64,000 nt of DNA from Actinacidiphila guanduensis. GTDB lineage: Bacteria > Actinomycetota > Actinomycetes > Streptomycetales > Streptomycetaceae. The notes beneath the pieces were generated by a model that searched no databases, had not been told where the DNA came from, and saw only the letters and a program-made list of their open reading frames with translations. Every line of letters begins with the position of its first letter. Position 1 is the first letter of the stretch. The stretch covers positions 124,001-188,000 of the forward strand of contig NZ_FNIE01000010.1 of NCBI RefSeq assembly GCF_900103985.1, written 5' to 3'. Shown here piece after piece: positions 31,487 through 39,584 of the stretch. The translations under genes were made by a program, and so were the position numbers.

Positions 31487-32221
31487 ATGGCGGAGAGCGT
31501 GCCGGTGCGCTGCCCGGCCTGCGGGCGCGAACACCACTACACGGCCCCGGTCTTCCCGTGCGCCTGCGGCACCCCGCTCTCCCCGCCGGTCCGCGACGAC
31601 GTGCCGCCGCTGCGGATCCGCCACCGGTCCTGGGAGGAGTCCTGGGTCCGGCTGCGCTGCCCCGACTGTGGCCGCACCGACCAGTGGCCGCAGCCGGAGT
31701 TCGACTGCGCCTGCGGCGCGCTGGTGCGGCTGCCGGTGCGCGGCGCCGCCGAGACGGCCGCGGACGGCGGCGAGGTGCCGGTCCCGCACGGGTCCGCGCC
31801 CGCGCCGAGCGGCGAGGTGCCGCCCCGGCCCACGACCCACCGCCCGCCCTTCCGCCCAGTGGTGATCCGCACCACGCGGGACGCGCTGACCGCGGCCGCG
31901 CGCTATCTGAAGTGGCTCGGCTTCACCGAGGTGCGCCTGGCCGGCGACCGCACGGCCAACGGCATCGACCTGCGCGGTGAGGGCCTGGTGGCCCAGGTGG
32001 ACCCCACGACCCTGCCGACACCGGTGCGCGAGGTCGAGTGCCTCTGGCTGAACTGCGCCAACGAGGACGCGGTGGGGGCGTTCTTCTCGCTCGCGGGATA
32101 CGCCACCGAGGCCCGGCAGCGGGCCGACCAGCTCGACGTCCCGCTGTTCGTCCTGGACCTGACGGGGACGCCGCAGCCGGTGAACGAGGCGGCGTCCCGT
32201 CTCGTACGGGGCTCCGACTGA
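31487..32221 (+). CDS. zinc-ribbon protein with restriction-endonuclease-like C-terminal domain
   Basis: This 244-residue protein has two treble-clef or zinc-ribbon units in its first 85 residues (CPACGREH...CACG and CPDCGRTD...CACG), a Pro-rich linker, then a C-terminal region TAAARYLKWLGFTEVRLAGDRTANGIDLRGEGLVAQV that resembles the Mrr/type IV restriction endonuclease-like fold. In active enzymes the last strand carries QxK; here it reads AQVDP, so the catalytic Lys appears absent. It may bind nucleic acid without cleaving it. The ATG at 31487 follows GGGAGTGG; an upstream ATG at 31409 adds an Arg-rich stretch. Function is unknown. Confidence 0.7.
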   Translation: MAESVPVRCPACGREHHYTAPVFPCACGTPLSPPVRDDVPPLRIRHRSWEESWVRLRCPDCGRTDQWPQPEFDCACGALVRLPVRGAAETAADGGEVPVPHGSAPAPSGEVPPRPTTHRPPFRPVVIRTTRDALTAAARYLKWLGFTEVRLAGDRTANGIDLRGEGLVAQVDPTTLPTPVREVECLWLNCANEDAVGAFFSLAGYATEARQRADQLDVPLFVLDLTGTPQPVNEAASRLVRGSD

Positions 32222-32365
32222 CCGCTGCCGGGCTTCCCGCCGTTCCCGGCCACCGGTCTGCCCTGCGCTGAGCGCGCAGTTCCACCCGCGGCCCTTCGCC
32301 CGGGGGCAACCCTCGGCGCGCCTGAGAGTGCCCAGCAACTCCCCCTTGCACACAGCGTTCCCGTC

Positions 32366-32433
32366 TTGACGAGGGGTGCCTTGAAACCTAGCCTCATTTT
32401 CACATAGCAGAAGCCAGATTCCACAATACGGAA
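32366..32433 (+). promoter_or_regulatory. gcl promoter and operator-like palindrome
   Basis: TTGACG (32366-32371) and TAGCCT (32389-32394) with a 17-bp spacer form a good promoter. Downstream at 32419-32433 lies TTCCACAATACGGAA, a TTCC-N7-GGAA palindrome matching those at aceB and hyi. The position, about 20 bp past the likely transcription start, fits repression by roadblock. Confidence 0.65.
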
Positions 32434-32456
32434 ACACTTCACTGGGGAGTGGATCG

Positions 32457-34241
32457 ATGAGTCGGATGACTGCCGCGCGGGCGGCCGTGGAGATCCTGAA
32501 ACTGGAAGGCGTGGAAGCGGCGTTCGGCGTGCCCGGGGCCGCGATCAACCCGTTCTACGCGGCACTCAAGGCGGCCGGCGGCATCGCGCACACGCTCGCC
32601 CGGCACGTGGAGGGCGCCTCGCACATGGCCGAGGGCTACACGCGGACCCGGCCGGGCAACATCGGCGTGTGCATCGGGACATCGGGACCGGCCGGCACCG
32701 ACATGATCACCGGGCTGTACTCGGCGAGCGGCGACTCCATTCCGATCCTGTGCATCACCGGCCAGGCGCCGACCGCCGTGCTGCACAAGGAGGACTTCCA
32801 GGCGGTCGACATCGCGGCCATCGCCGGCCCCGTCACGAAGAAGGCCACCACCGTGCTGGAGGCCGCGCAGGTGCCCGGCGTCTTCCAGCAGGCGTTCCAC
32901 CTGATGCGCTCCGGGCGGCCGGGGCCGGTGCTGATCGATCTGCCGGTGGACGTGCAGCAGACCGAGATCGAGTTCGACCCGGAGACGTACCGGCCGCTGC
33001 CGGTCTACAAGCCGGCCGCCTCGCGCGCCCAGATCGAGAAGGCGCTGTCGTACCTGGTGGCCTCGCAACGCCCGCTGATCGTGGCGGGCGGCGGGGTCAT
33101 CAACGCCGACGCGGCCGACCTGCTGGTGGAGTTCGCCGAGCTGACCGGCACCCCGGTGGTGCCGACCCTGATGGGCTGGGGCGCGATCCCGGACGACCAC
33201 GAGCTGAACGCCGGCATGGTGGGGCTGCAGACCTCGCACCGGTACGGCAACGCCACCTTCCTCGCCTCGGACTTCGTGCTCGGCATCGGCAACCGCTGGG
33301 CCAACCGGCACACCGGCTACCGGATGGACGTCTACCGCGAGGGCCGCACCTTCGTGCACGTGGACATCGAGCCCACCCAGATCGGCCGGATCTTCCCGCC
33401 GGACTACGGCATCGCCTCCGACGCGAAGGCCGCCCTCGAGCTGTTCGTCCGGGTGGCGCGGGAGTGGAAGGAGGCGGGCCGGCTGCCGGACCGCTCGGAG
33501 TGGATCGCCGCGCACCTGGAGCGCAAGGGCACCCTGCACCGCCGCACCCACTTCGACGACATCCCGATGAAGCCGCAGCGGGTCTACGAGGAGATGAACC
33601 GCGCCTTCGGCCCCGAGACCCGCTACGTGACCACCATCGGCCTCTCGCAGATCGCCGGCGCCCAGATGCTGCATGTCTACCGGCCGCGGCACTGGATCAA
33701 CTGCGGCCAGGCCGGGCCGCTCGGCTGGACCGTCCCCGCCGCGCTCGGCGTCGCCACCGCCGACCCGCAGGCGCAGGTGGTGGCGCTCTCCGGGGACTAC
33801 GACTTCCAGTTCATGATCGAGGAGCTGGCCGTCGGCGCGCAGCACCGCATCCCTTACGTGCATGTGCTGGTCAACAACAGCTACCTGGGCCTGATCCGGC
33901 AGGCGCAGCTCGGGCTCGGCATCGACTTCCAGGTGAACCTGGAGTTCGAGAACCTCAACTCGCCCGAACTCGGCGTCTACGGCGTGGACCACGTCAAGGT
34001 CGCCGAGGGTCTGGGCTGCAAGGCGATCCGGGTCACCGACCCGGCCGACCTGGGCGCGGCCTTCGAGGAGGCGAAGAAGCTGGCCGCCGAGCACCGGGTG
34101 CCGGTGGTGGTGGAGGCGATCCTGGAGCGGATCACCGACATCGCGATGTCGACCACCGCCGACATCTCCGACGTCCGCGAGTTCCAGGAGCTGGCCACCG
34201 CGCCCGGCCACGCCCCCACCGAGGTCATTCCGCTGCGCTGA
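32457..34241 (+). CDS. gcl: glyoxylate carboligase
   Basis: This ThDP-dependent enzyme joins two glyoxylates to tartronate semialdehyde with CO2 release. The 594-residue protein carries ARHVEGASHMAEGY, in which Val51 replaces the Glu found in almost all other ThDP enzymes; that substitution is diagnostic for Gcl. The ThDP/Mg site is GDYDFQFM to NNSYLG (about residues 448-479). The ATG at 32457 follows GGGGAG. Its last 17 bp overlap the converging acyl-CoA synthetase gene. It works with the reductase and isomerase upstream to turn glyoxylate into glycerate. Confidence 0.96.
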   Translation: MSRMTAARAAVEILKLEGVEAAFGVPGAAINPFYAALKAAGGIAHTLARHVEGASHMAEGYTRTRPGNIGVCIGTSGPAGTDMITGLYSASGDSIPILCITGQAPTAVLHKEDFQAVDIAAIAGPVTKKATTVLEAAQVPGVFQQAFHLMRSGRPGPVLIDLPVDVQQTEIEFDPETYRPLPVYKPAASRAQIEKALSYLVASQRPLIVAGGGVINADAADLLVEFAELTGTPVVPTLMGWGAIPDDHELNAGMVGLQTSHRYGNATFLASDFVLGIGNRWANRHTGYRMDVYREGRTFVHVDIEPTQIGRIFPPDYGIASDAKAALELFVRVAREWKEAGRLPDRSEWIAAHLERKGTLHRRTHFDDIPMKPQRVYEEMNRAFGPETRYVTTIGLSQIAGAQMLHVYRPRHWINCGQAGPLGWTVPAALGVATADPQAQVVALSGDYDFQFMIEELAVGAQHRIPYVHVLVNNSYLGLIRQAQLGLGIDFQVNLEFENLNSPELGVYGVDHVKVAEGLGCKAIRVTDPADLGAAFEEAKKLAAEHRVPVVVEAILERITDIAMSTTADISDVREFQELATAPGHAPTEVIPLR

Positions 34242-35946
34242 AGCGGGCCCGCAGCTCGACCTTGCGCACCTTGCCGCTGACCGTCATCGGGAAGGCGTCC
34301 AGGATCCGCAGGTGGCGCGGAACCTTGTAGCGGGCGAGCCGGCCGGCGCAGAACTCCTCGATCTCGCCGAGGGTGGGCGGGTCGGCCGGGTCGCGCGGGA
34401 TCACGCAGGCCAGCACCTCCTCGCCGTAAGTCTCGTCGGGCACGCCGACCACCTGCACGTCGGAGACCTTGGGGTGGGTGTAGAGGAACTCCTCGATCTC
34501 CCGCGGGTAGATGTTCTCCCCGCCGCGGATGATCATGTCCTTGATCCGGCCGACGACCGAGACGTAGCCGTCCGGGCGCATCACCGCCAGGTCGCCGGTG
34601 TGCATCCACCGCGAGGCGTCCAGCACCTCGGCGGTGCGCTCGGGCTCCGCCCAGTAGCCGAGCATCACCGAGTAGCCCCGGGTGCAGAGTTCACCGGGAG
34701 TGCCACGGGGCACTGTCGTACCGTCGGTAGGGTCCACGACCTTCACCTCCAGGTGCGGCAGCACCCGGCCGACGGTGGCGGTGCGGTGCTCGATGTCGTC
34801 GTCCATGCGGGTCTGGGTGGACACCGGCGAGGTCTCGGTCATGCCGTAGCAGATGGACACCTCGGCCATGTGCATCTCGGCCATCACCCGCTTCATCACC
34901 TCCACCGGGCAGGGCGAGCCGGCCATGATGCCGGTGCGCAGCGAACCCAGGTCGTAGGAGGCGAAGTCGGGCAGATTGAGCTCGGCGATGAACATCGTGG
35001 GCACGCCGTAGAGCGAGGTGCAGCGCTCCTGCTGGACCGCCCTGAGGGTGGCCGCCGGGTCGAAGGAGGGGGCGGGGATGACGATGCAGGCGCCGTGCGA
35101 GGTGATGCCGAGGTTGCCCATCACCATGCCGAAGCAGTGGTAGAAGGGCACCGGCAGGCAGACCCTGTCCTGCTCGCTGTAGCCGATCGTGCTGCCCACG
35201 AAGTAGCCGTTGTTGAGGATGTTGTGGTGCGAGAGGGTGGCGCCCTTGGGGAAGCCGGTGGTGCCGGAGGTGTACTGGATGTTGACCGGGTCGTCGCAGT
35301 CGAGCTCGGCCTCGGCGGCGGCCAGGAAGCCGGCGTCCAGGCCGGCGCCGGCGGCGAGCAGTTCGTCCCACTCCGGGTCGCCGATGTGCACGACCTCGCG
35401 CAACTGCTCGCAGCGCGGGCGGACTTCGGCGGCCATCGCCCGGTAGTCGCTGTCCTTGTGCTGCGGCGAGGCGATCAGCACGCAGGTGCCCGACTGCCGC
35501 AGCACGAACTCCAACTCGTGCGTGCGGTAGGCGGGGTTGATGTTCACCATGATGGCGCCGAGCCGGGCGGTGGCGTACTGGGTGAGCACCCACTCGGGGC
35601 AGTTGACCGCCCAGATGCCCACCCGGTCGCCCTTGCCGACGCCGTGGGCGGCGAGCCCGCGGGCCAGGTCGTCGACCGCGCGGCCGAACTCGGCGTAGGT
35701 CCACCGCCGTCCGCTGGGCAGGTCCACCATGGCCTCGCGGTCCGCGAAGGCGGATATCGCCCGGTCCAGGTTGCGGCCTATGGTGTCGCCGAGCAGGGGG
35801 GTGTCGCCGGTGCCGTGGGCATACGACGGCTCGGCCGGCTCGGCAGGTGCGGCGGTTTCCACGGCACGGGCGACCCCGTCGGCCGCTTGACCAATTGCCC
35901 TCTCCCGTAAGGCTTCTGACGGTCGCCCGGCCGGCTGCGTGCTCAT
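34225..35946 (-). CDS. acyl-CoA synthetase (AMP-binding), long/medium-chain type
   Basis: The protein (573 residues) activates a carboxylic acid to its CoA thioester. It has the AMP-binding P-loop IQYTSGTTGFPKGATLSHHN, the YGMTETSPVS motif, TGDLAVMRPDGYVSVVGRIKDMIIRGGENIYP and the C-terminal catalytic Lys in TVSGKVRKVEL. The sequence is typical of the FadD-like/AcsM2-related group common in actinomycetes; the chain length preferred cannot be read from sequence. The ATG at 35946 overlaps the stop of the upstream synthetase (ATGA), so the two are coupled. Its 3' end overlaps gcl by 17 bp. Confidence 0.92.
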   Translation of the reverse strand: MSTQPAGRPSEALRERAIGQAADGVARAVETAAPAEPAEPSYAHGTGDTPLLGDTIGRNLDRAISAFADREAMVDLPSGRRWTYAEFGRAVDDLARGLAAHGVGKGDRVGIWAVNCPEWVLTQYATARLGAIMVNINPAYRTHELEFVLRQSGTCVLIASPQHKDSDYRAMAAEVRPRCEQLREVVHIGDPEWDELLAAGAGLDAGFLAAAEAELDCDDPVNIQYTSGTTGFPKGATLSHHNILNNGYFVGSTIGYSEQDRVCLPVPFYHCFGMVMGNLGITSHGACIVIPAPSFDPAATLRAVQQERCTSLYGVPTMFIAELNLPDFASYDLGSLRTGIMAGSPCPVEVMKRVMAEMHMAEVSICYGMTETSPVSTQTRMDDDIEHRTATVGRVLPHLEVKVVDPTDGTTVPRGTPGELCTRGYSVMLGYWAEPERTAEVLDASRWMHTGDLAVMRPDGYVSVVGRIKDMIIRGGENIYPREIEEFLYTHPKVSDVQVVGVPDETYGEEVLACVIPRDPADPPTLGEIEEFCAGRLARYKVPRHLRILDAFPMTVSGKVRKVELRARFSAAE

Positions 35947-37637
35947 CGGAAGTCCTCCTCGTGGAACTCGCGGCTGCCGTCGTGCATGGTCGCCTCGCGC
36001 AGTTCGATCCGCCGGATCTTGCCCGACACGGTCTTGGGCAGGTCGGCGAACTCCAGCCGCCGCACCCGCTTGTAGGGCGCGAGCACCGCGCGGGAGTGCG
36101 CGAAGATCGCCTTGGCGGTCTCCCCGTCCGGCGCCCAGCCCTCGGCGAGCACCACGTACGCCTTGGGCACCGACAGCCGCAGTTCGTCGGGCGCGGGCAC
36201 CACCGCGGCCTCGGCGACCGCCTCGTGCTCCAGCAGCGCGCTCTCCAGCTCGAACGGGCTGATCTTGTAGTCGCTGGACTTGAAGACGTCGTCGCTGCGG
36301 CCGATGTAGGTGATGTACCCGTCGGCGTCCCGGCGGCCGATGTCGCCGGTGTGGTAGTAGCCGCCGGCCATCGCCTCGGCGGTCCGCCCGGGGTCGCCGG
36401 CGTAGCCGGTCATCAGCCCGACCGGGCGGGTGGACAGGTCCAGGCAGATCTCGCCCTCGTCGCCGGGCCGCCCGGTCACGGGGTCCACCAGGGCCACGGC
36501 GTAACCGGGGGTGGGCCGGCCCATGGAGCCGGCCTTCACGATCTGCCCGGGCGGGTTGGCGACCTGCACGGCGGTCTCGGTCTGGCCGAAGCCGTCCCGG
36601 ATCACCACCCCCCACAGCCGCTTGACGTGCTCGATGACCTCCGGGTTCAGCGGCTCGCCGGCCGCCACCGCCTCCCGCGGCGGGTTCTTCAGCGCCCGCA
36701 GGTCGGCCTGGATGAGCATCCGCCACACCGTGGGCGGGGCGCAGAAGCTGGTCACGCCGGCCCGGTCCATCTCGGCCATCAGCCGGCCGGCGTCGAAACG
36801 GCTGTAGTTGTGGACGAAGACGGTCGCCTCGGCGTTCCAGGGCGCGAACAGGCTGGACCAGGCGTGCTTGGCCCAGCCCGGCGAGGAGATGTTCAGGTGG
36901 GTGTCGCCGGGGCGCAGCCCGATCCAGTACATCGTCGCCAAGTGGCCCACCGGGTACGACAGATGGGTGTGGGCGACCAGCTTGGGCCGGGCGGTGGTGC
37001 CGGAGGTGAAGTAGAGCATCAGCGGGTCGTCACCGCGGGTGGGGCCGTCCGGGATGAAGCCCGGCCCGCCCGCGGGCTGCGCCTCCTGCGCCTCCTCGTA
37101 GGCGGTCCAGCCGTCCGCGGCGCCGCCCACGGCGATGCGCGTGTAGTCGCCGGGCACGTCGGCGAACTTCGCGGTGTCCGCGGCCCGTACGATCGCGTGC
37201 CGGGCCTCGCCGCGCCCGATCCGGTCCCGCAGGTCGGCCGGGCCGAGCAGCGGGGTCGCCGGGATGACCACGGCCCGCAGCTTCATCAGCGCCAGCGCGC
37301 TCTCCCACTGCTCGACCTGGTTGCCCAGCATCAGCAGCACCCGGTCGCCGACCCGCACCCCCTGCTCGCGCAGCCAGGTCGCCACCCGGTCGGTGCGCGC
37401 GGACATCTCGCCGTAGGTGACGCGGACCTCACTGCCGTCCTCCTCCACGATCCACAGCGCGTCCTGCCCGGTCCGCTCCGGGTCGGCGGCCACCACGTCG
37501 AACCAGTCCAGGGCCCAGTTGAAGAACTCCGGACGGGGCCAGGCGAAACCCTCGTAGGCTGCCGGGTAGTCCTCGCGGTGGCGCAGCAGGAAGTCCCGGG
37601 CGGCCCGGAACTCTCCGGTCGCCTCCGATGCCGGCAT
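35943..37637 (-). CDS. acyl-CoA synthetase (AMP-binding), acetyl/medium-chain-like
   Basis: This 564-residue AMP-forming ligase has LYFTSGTTARPKLVAHTH, NISSPGWAKHAWSSLFAPW, DGFGQTETAVQV, HTGDIGRRDADGYITYIGRSDDVFKSSDYKISP and TVSGKIRRIEL. The pattern matches the medium-chain/benzoate-type group (AcsM-like) rather than FadD. The ATG at 37637 is the first start in frame with family-like sequence following. It is co-transcribed with the second synthetase and divergent from the GAF-LuxR regulator across 73 bp, suggesting that regulator controls both. Confidence 0.92.
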   Translation of the reverse strand: MPASEATGEFRAARDFLLRHREDYPAAYEGFAWPRPEFFNWALDWFDVVAADPERTGQDALWIVEEDGSEVRVTYGEMSARTDRVATWLREQGVRVGDRVLLMLGNQVEQWESALALMKLRAVVIPATPLLGPADLRDRIGRGEARHAIVRAADTAKFADVPGDYTRIAVGGAADGWTAYEEAQEAQPAGGPGFIPDGPTRGDDPLMLYFTSGTTARPKLVAHTHLSYPVGHLATMYWIGLRPGDTHLNISSPGWAKHAWSSLFAPWNAEATVFVHNYSRFDAGRLMAEMDRAGVTSFCAPPTVWRMLIQADLRALKNPPREAVAAGEPLNPEVIEHVKRLWGVVIRDGFGQTETAVQVANPPGQIVKAGSMGRPTPGYAVALVDPVTGRPGDEGEICLDLSTRPVGLMTGYAGDPGRTAEAMAGGYYHTGDIGRRDADGYITYIGRSDDVFKSSDYKISPFELESALLEHEAVAEAAVVPAPDELRLSVPKAYVVLAEGWAPDGETAKAIFAHSRAVLAPYKRVRRLEFADLPKTVSGKIRRIELREATMHDGSREFHEEDFR

Positions 37638-37710
37638 GTGTCCTCCTCATCGACGGGCGCTGAGTAGCATCGTCCGTGAGTGACGTGGGTCTCACTACCC
37701 CCGGAAGGGG

Positions 37711-38643
37711 GTGAGCGGGCCCGCCGTGGGGGCCGAGGTCGGCCGAGGGGACGTGGTGCAGGTGGACGGGCAGGGCGATGCCGTGGAGCTGCGGGCGGCG
37801 CTGCTGCGCATGCGCAGGTCGGGACTGCTGCCGGTGGCTTTCGGCGGGCTGGTGACCGGCGGCGGGCTGCCACCGGGCTATGGCGCGCGGCAGTTCAGGA
37901 TCAGCGAGCTGTCGGGCACCGGCACGGAGTCGCTGCGCGGCCTGACCATCACGTCCGGCAACGGGCTCGGTGGCAAGACGCTGGCGCTGGGCCGCCCGTA
38001 CGCGGTCACCGACTACCGCTCCTCGCGCGCCATCAGCCACGAGTACGACGCGGCCGTCGCCAGCGAGGGGCTGCGCTCGGTGCTCGCCGTGCCGGTGGTC
38101 GTCCAGCGGCGGGTCCGCGGGGTCCTCTACGGGGCGCTGCGGCAGCCGTTCGTGCTCGGCGAGCGGCCGCTGAACGTGGCGCTGGACGCCGCGCGCGAGC
38201 TGGAGCAGGCGCTGGTGGTGCGGGACGAGGCACAGCGGCTGCTGTCCTTCGCGCAGGCGCCGCCCACCGCGGACCCGCGGGCCTGGGAGGAGGTGCGCGA
38301 GGCGCACACCGAGCTGCGGGCGCTGGCCGCGCGCGTGCCGGACGCGCACTTGCGGCACGAGCTGCTCAGTGCCTGCGCGAAACTCGCCGCGGCCGGTGCC
38401 GCGCCTGCCGCCTCGGCCACCCTCCCTCTGCCCGGGCCACGCCCGGCCCCGCAGCTCACCCCCCGCGAACTCGACGTTCTGAGCGCGGTGGCCTCCGGGG
38501 CGACCAACGCGGCCGCGGCCGCGCGCCTGCGGCTGCGCCCCGAGACCGTCAAGAGCTACCTGCGTGCCGCCATGCGCAAACTGGGCGCCCACACCCGCCT
38601 CGAAGCCGTAGTGGCCGCCCGCAGGGCGGGCCTTCTCCCTTGA
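37711..38643 (+). CDS. GAF-like LuxR-family transcriptional regulator
   Basis: The 310-residue protein has a sensory GAF-like region (about 35-165, with GNGLGGKTLALGRPYAVTDY and SVLAVPVVVQRRVRGVLYGAL) and a C-terminal LuxR helix-turn-helix LTPRELDVLSAVASGATNAAAAARLRLRPETVKSYLRAAMRKLG (248-291). The GTG at 37711 follows GGAAGGGG. It is divergent from the acyl-CoA synthetase pair and probably regulates it in response to a small molecule. The ligand is unknown. Confidence 0.88.
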   Translation: MSGPAVGAEVGRGDVVQVDGQGDAVELRAALLRMRRSGLLPVAFGGLVTGGGLPPGYGARQFRISELSGTGTESLRGLTITSGNGLGGKTLALGRPYAVTDYRSSRAISHEYDAAVASEGLRSVLAVPVVVQRRVRGVLYGALRQPFVLGERPLNVALDAARELEQALVVRDEAQRLLSFAQAPPTADPRAWEEVREAHTELRALAARVPDAHLRHELLSACAKLAAAGAAPAASATLPLPGPRPAPQLTPRELDVLSAVASGATNAAAAARLRLRPETVKSYLRAAMRKLGAHTRLEAVVAARRAGLLP

Positions 38644-39055
38644 GCCATCGGGGCCACGGCCCCTCGCACCCCAAGAACGGCAACCCGCCGCAGGGGTGCG
38701 CCACGGTGCCGGATTCCGCCCACGGGTGCCGCAACCCCCCGCAGGGGTTCCCCACGTGCCGGATTCCACCCACGGGTGCCGCAACCCGCCGCAGGGGTTC
38801 CCTAGGGTGCCGAGTGCCGCACCGCCGTAGCTTGGCGCAGTTCCTCACCCGGAACTTCGCCTGGGGGTGGGTGCCCCAGCGCCTCCGGGGGTTGTACGGG
38901 GCTCGCTGTGCGCGCGAAGGGCAAGGTTTTTCAGGGGCGCGGGGAACTGCGCGCTCAGCAGGCCACCGGCCTGCGGCCGGGGACGAGACGGAACCCCCGC
39001 GGCGGGAAGCCGCAGCCGCACCGGGCAAGAGCGGTACCCCGCAGCCTAAAGAGCC
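38644..39055. other. intergenic repeat island A
   Basis: This 412-bp gene-free stretch holds the 50-bp tandem repeats (38706-38805), GCGCAGTTCCTC at about 38835 and the reverse-related CAGGGGCGCGGGGAACTGCGCG at 38932-38953. Flanking blocks (TGCGCGCGAAGGGC before and ACCGGCCTGCGGCCGGGGAC after) are shared with island B at 48630-49151. Short frames here have no coding character. Confidence 0.8.
38706..38805. repeat. two 50-bp tandem repeats
   Basis: Units 38706-38755 and 38756-38805 start GTGCCGGATTCC and continue CCCACGGGTGCCGCAACCC; they differ at a few positions. A partial third copy (CGGCAACCCGCCGCAGGGGTGCG) precedes them near 38679-38701. Confidence 0.9.
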
Positions 39056-39388
39056 CTACGTGCCCTCACCCTCACGCGTGCGGCCGCCGCCAGCCGCACG
39101 TGTGAGGACCGGGTCAACCGTCAGGTGGTGCGCCCCGAGAGGCTCGGCGAGCCGCCGGAGGGCGACCGCCGAGAGCCGGATCCACGGCTGGGTCGGCCCG
39201 AGCACGGAGCGCAGGCGGCGGTCCGTGGTGAAGGCGACAGCCGTCCGCGTCCCGAAAGGCGTACGCCACAGGCGGATCACGTCCCCGGCCGGCCCACGCC
39301 GTACCGGCACGTAGAGCGAACGCCCCGCGGTCCCACCGGACTCCGGCTCGCCGGAGGCGACCGACGGCTGGTGCTGGCTCACGTGCAT
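39056..39388 (-). CDS. SAV_915-like small conserved protein
   Basis: This 110-residue protein has RSLYVPVRRGPAGDVIRLWRTPFGTRTAVAFTTDRRLRSVLGPTQPWIRLSAVALRRLAEPLG, the pattern of the Streptomyces SAV_915 family (related to SseB-like N-terminal folds), function unknown. The ATG at 39388 is preferred because TAAGGGC precedes it; the frame runs on to 39562 without family-like sequence. It sits alone at the edge of repeat island A. Confidence 0.7.
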   Translation of the reverse strand: MHVSQHQPSVASGEPESGGTAGRSLYVPVRRGPAGDVIRLWRTPFGTRTAVAFTTDRRLRSVLGPTQPWIRLSAVALRRLAEPLGAHHLTVDPVLTRAAGGGRTREGEGT

Positions 39389-39584
39389 GCCCTTACGGTA
39401 ACCCGCGCGGCACGCCCCCTCCCCCCGGGCCGCCCCGGAGCGGCGGGAGCCCGCCGCCCGGACCTCCGGGGCGTCACGTCGCCCGCCACGCTCCTCACCT
39501 GCCGCCGGCGGGGGCGCCGACCGCGTTACCACCCGGCATCCGCCCCCGTGCGGGGCCCGCACGCCCCGCCTCAGTAATCCCGCC

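Noticed and set aside
29507..32548. 1013-codon minus-strand frame
   Set aside because: Antisense to hyi, the reductase and the zinc-ribbon gene; crosses repeat tracts and promoters.
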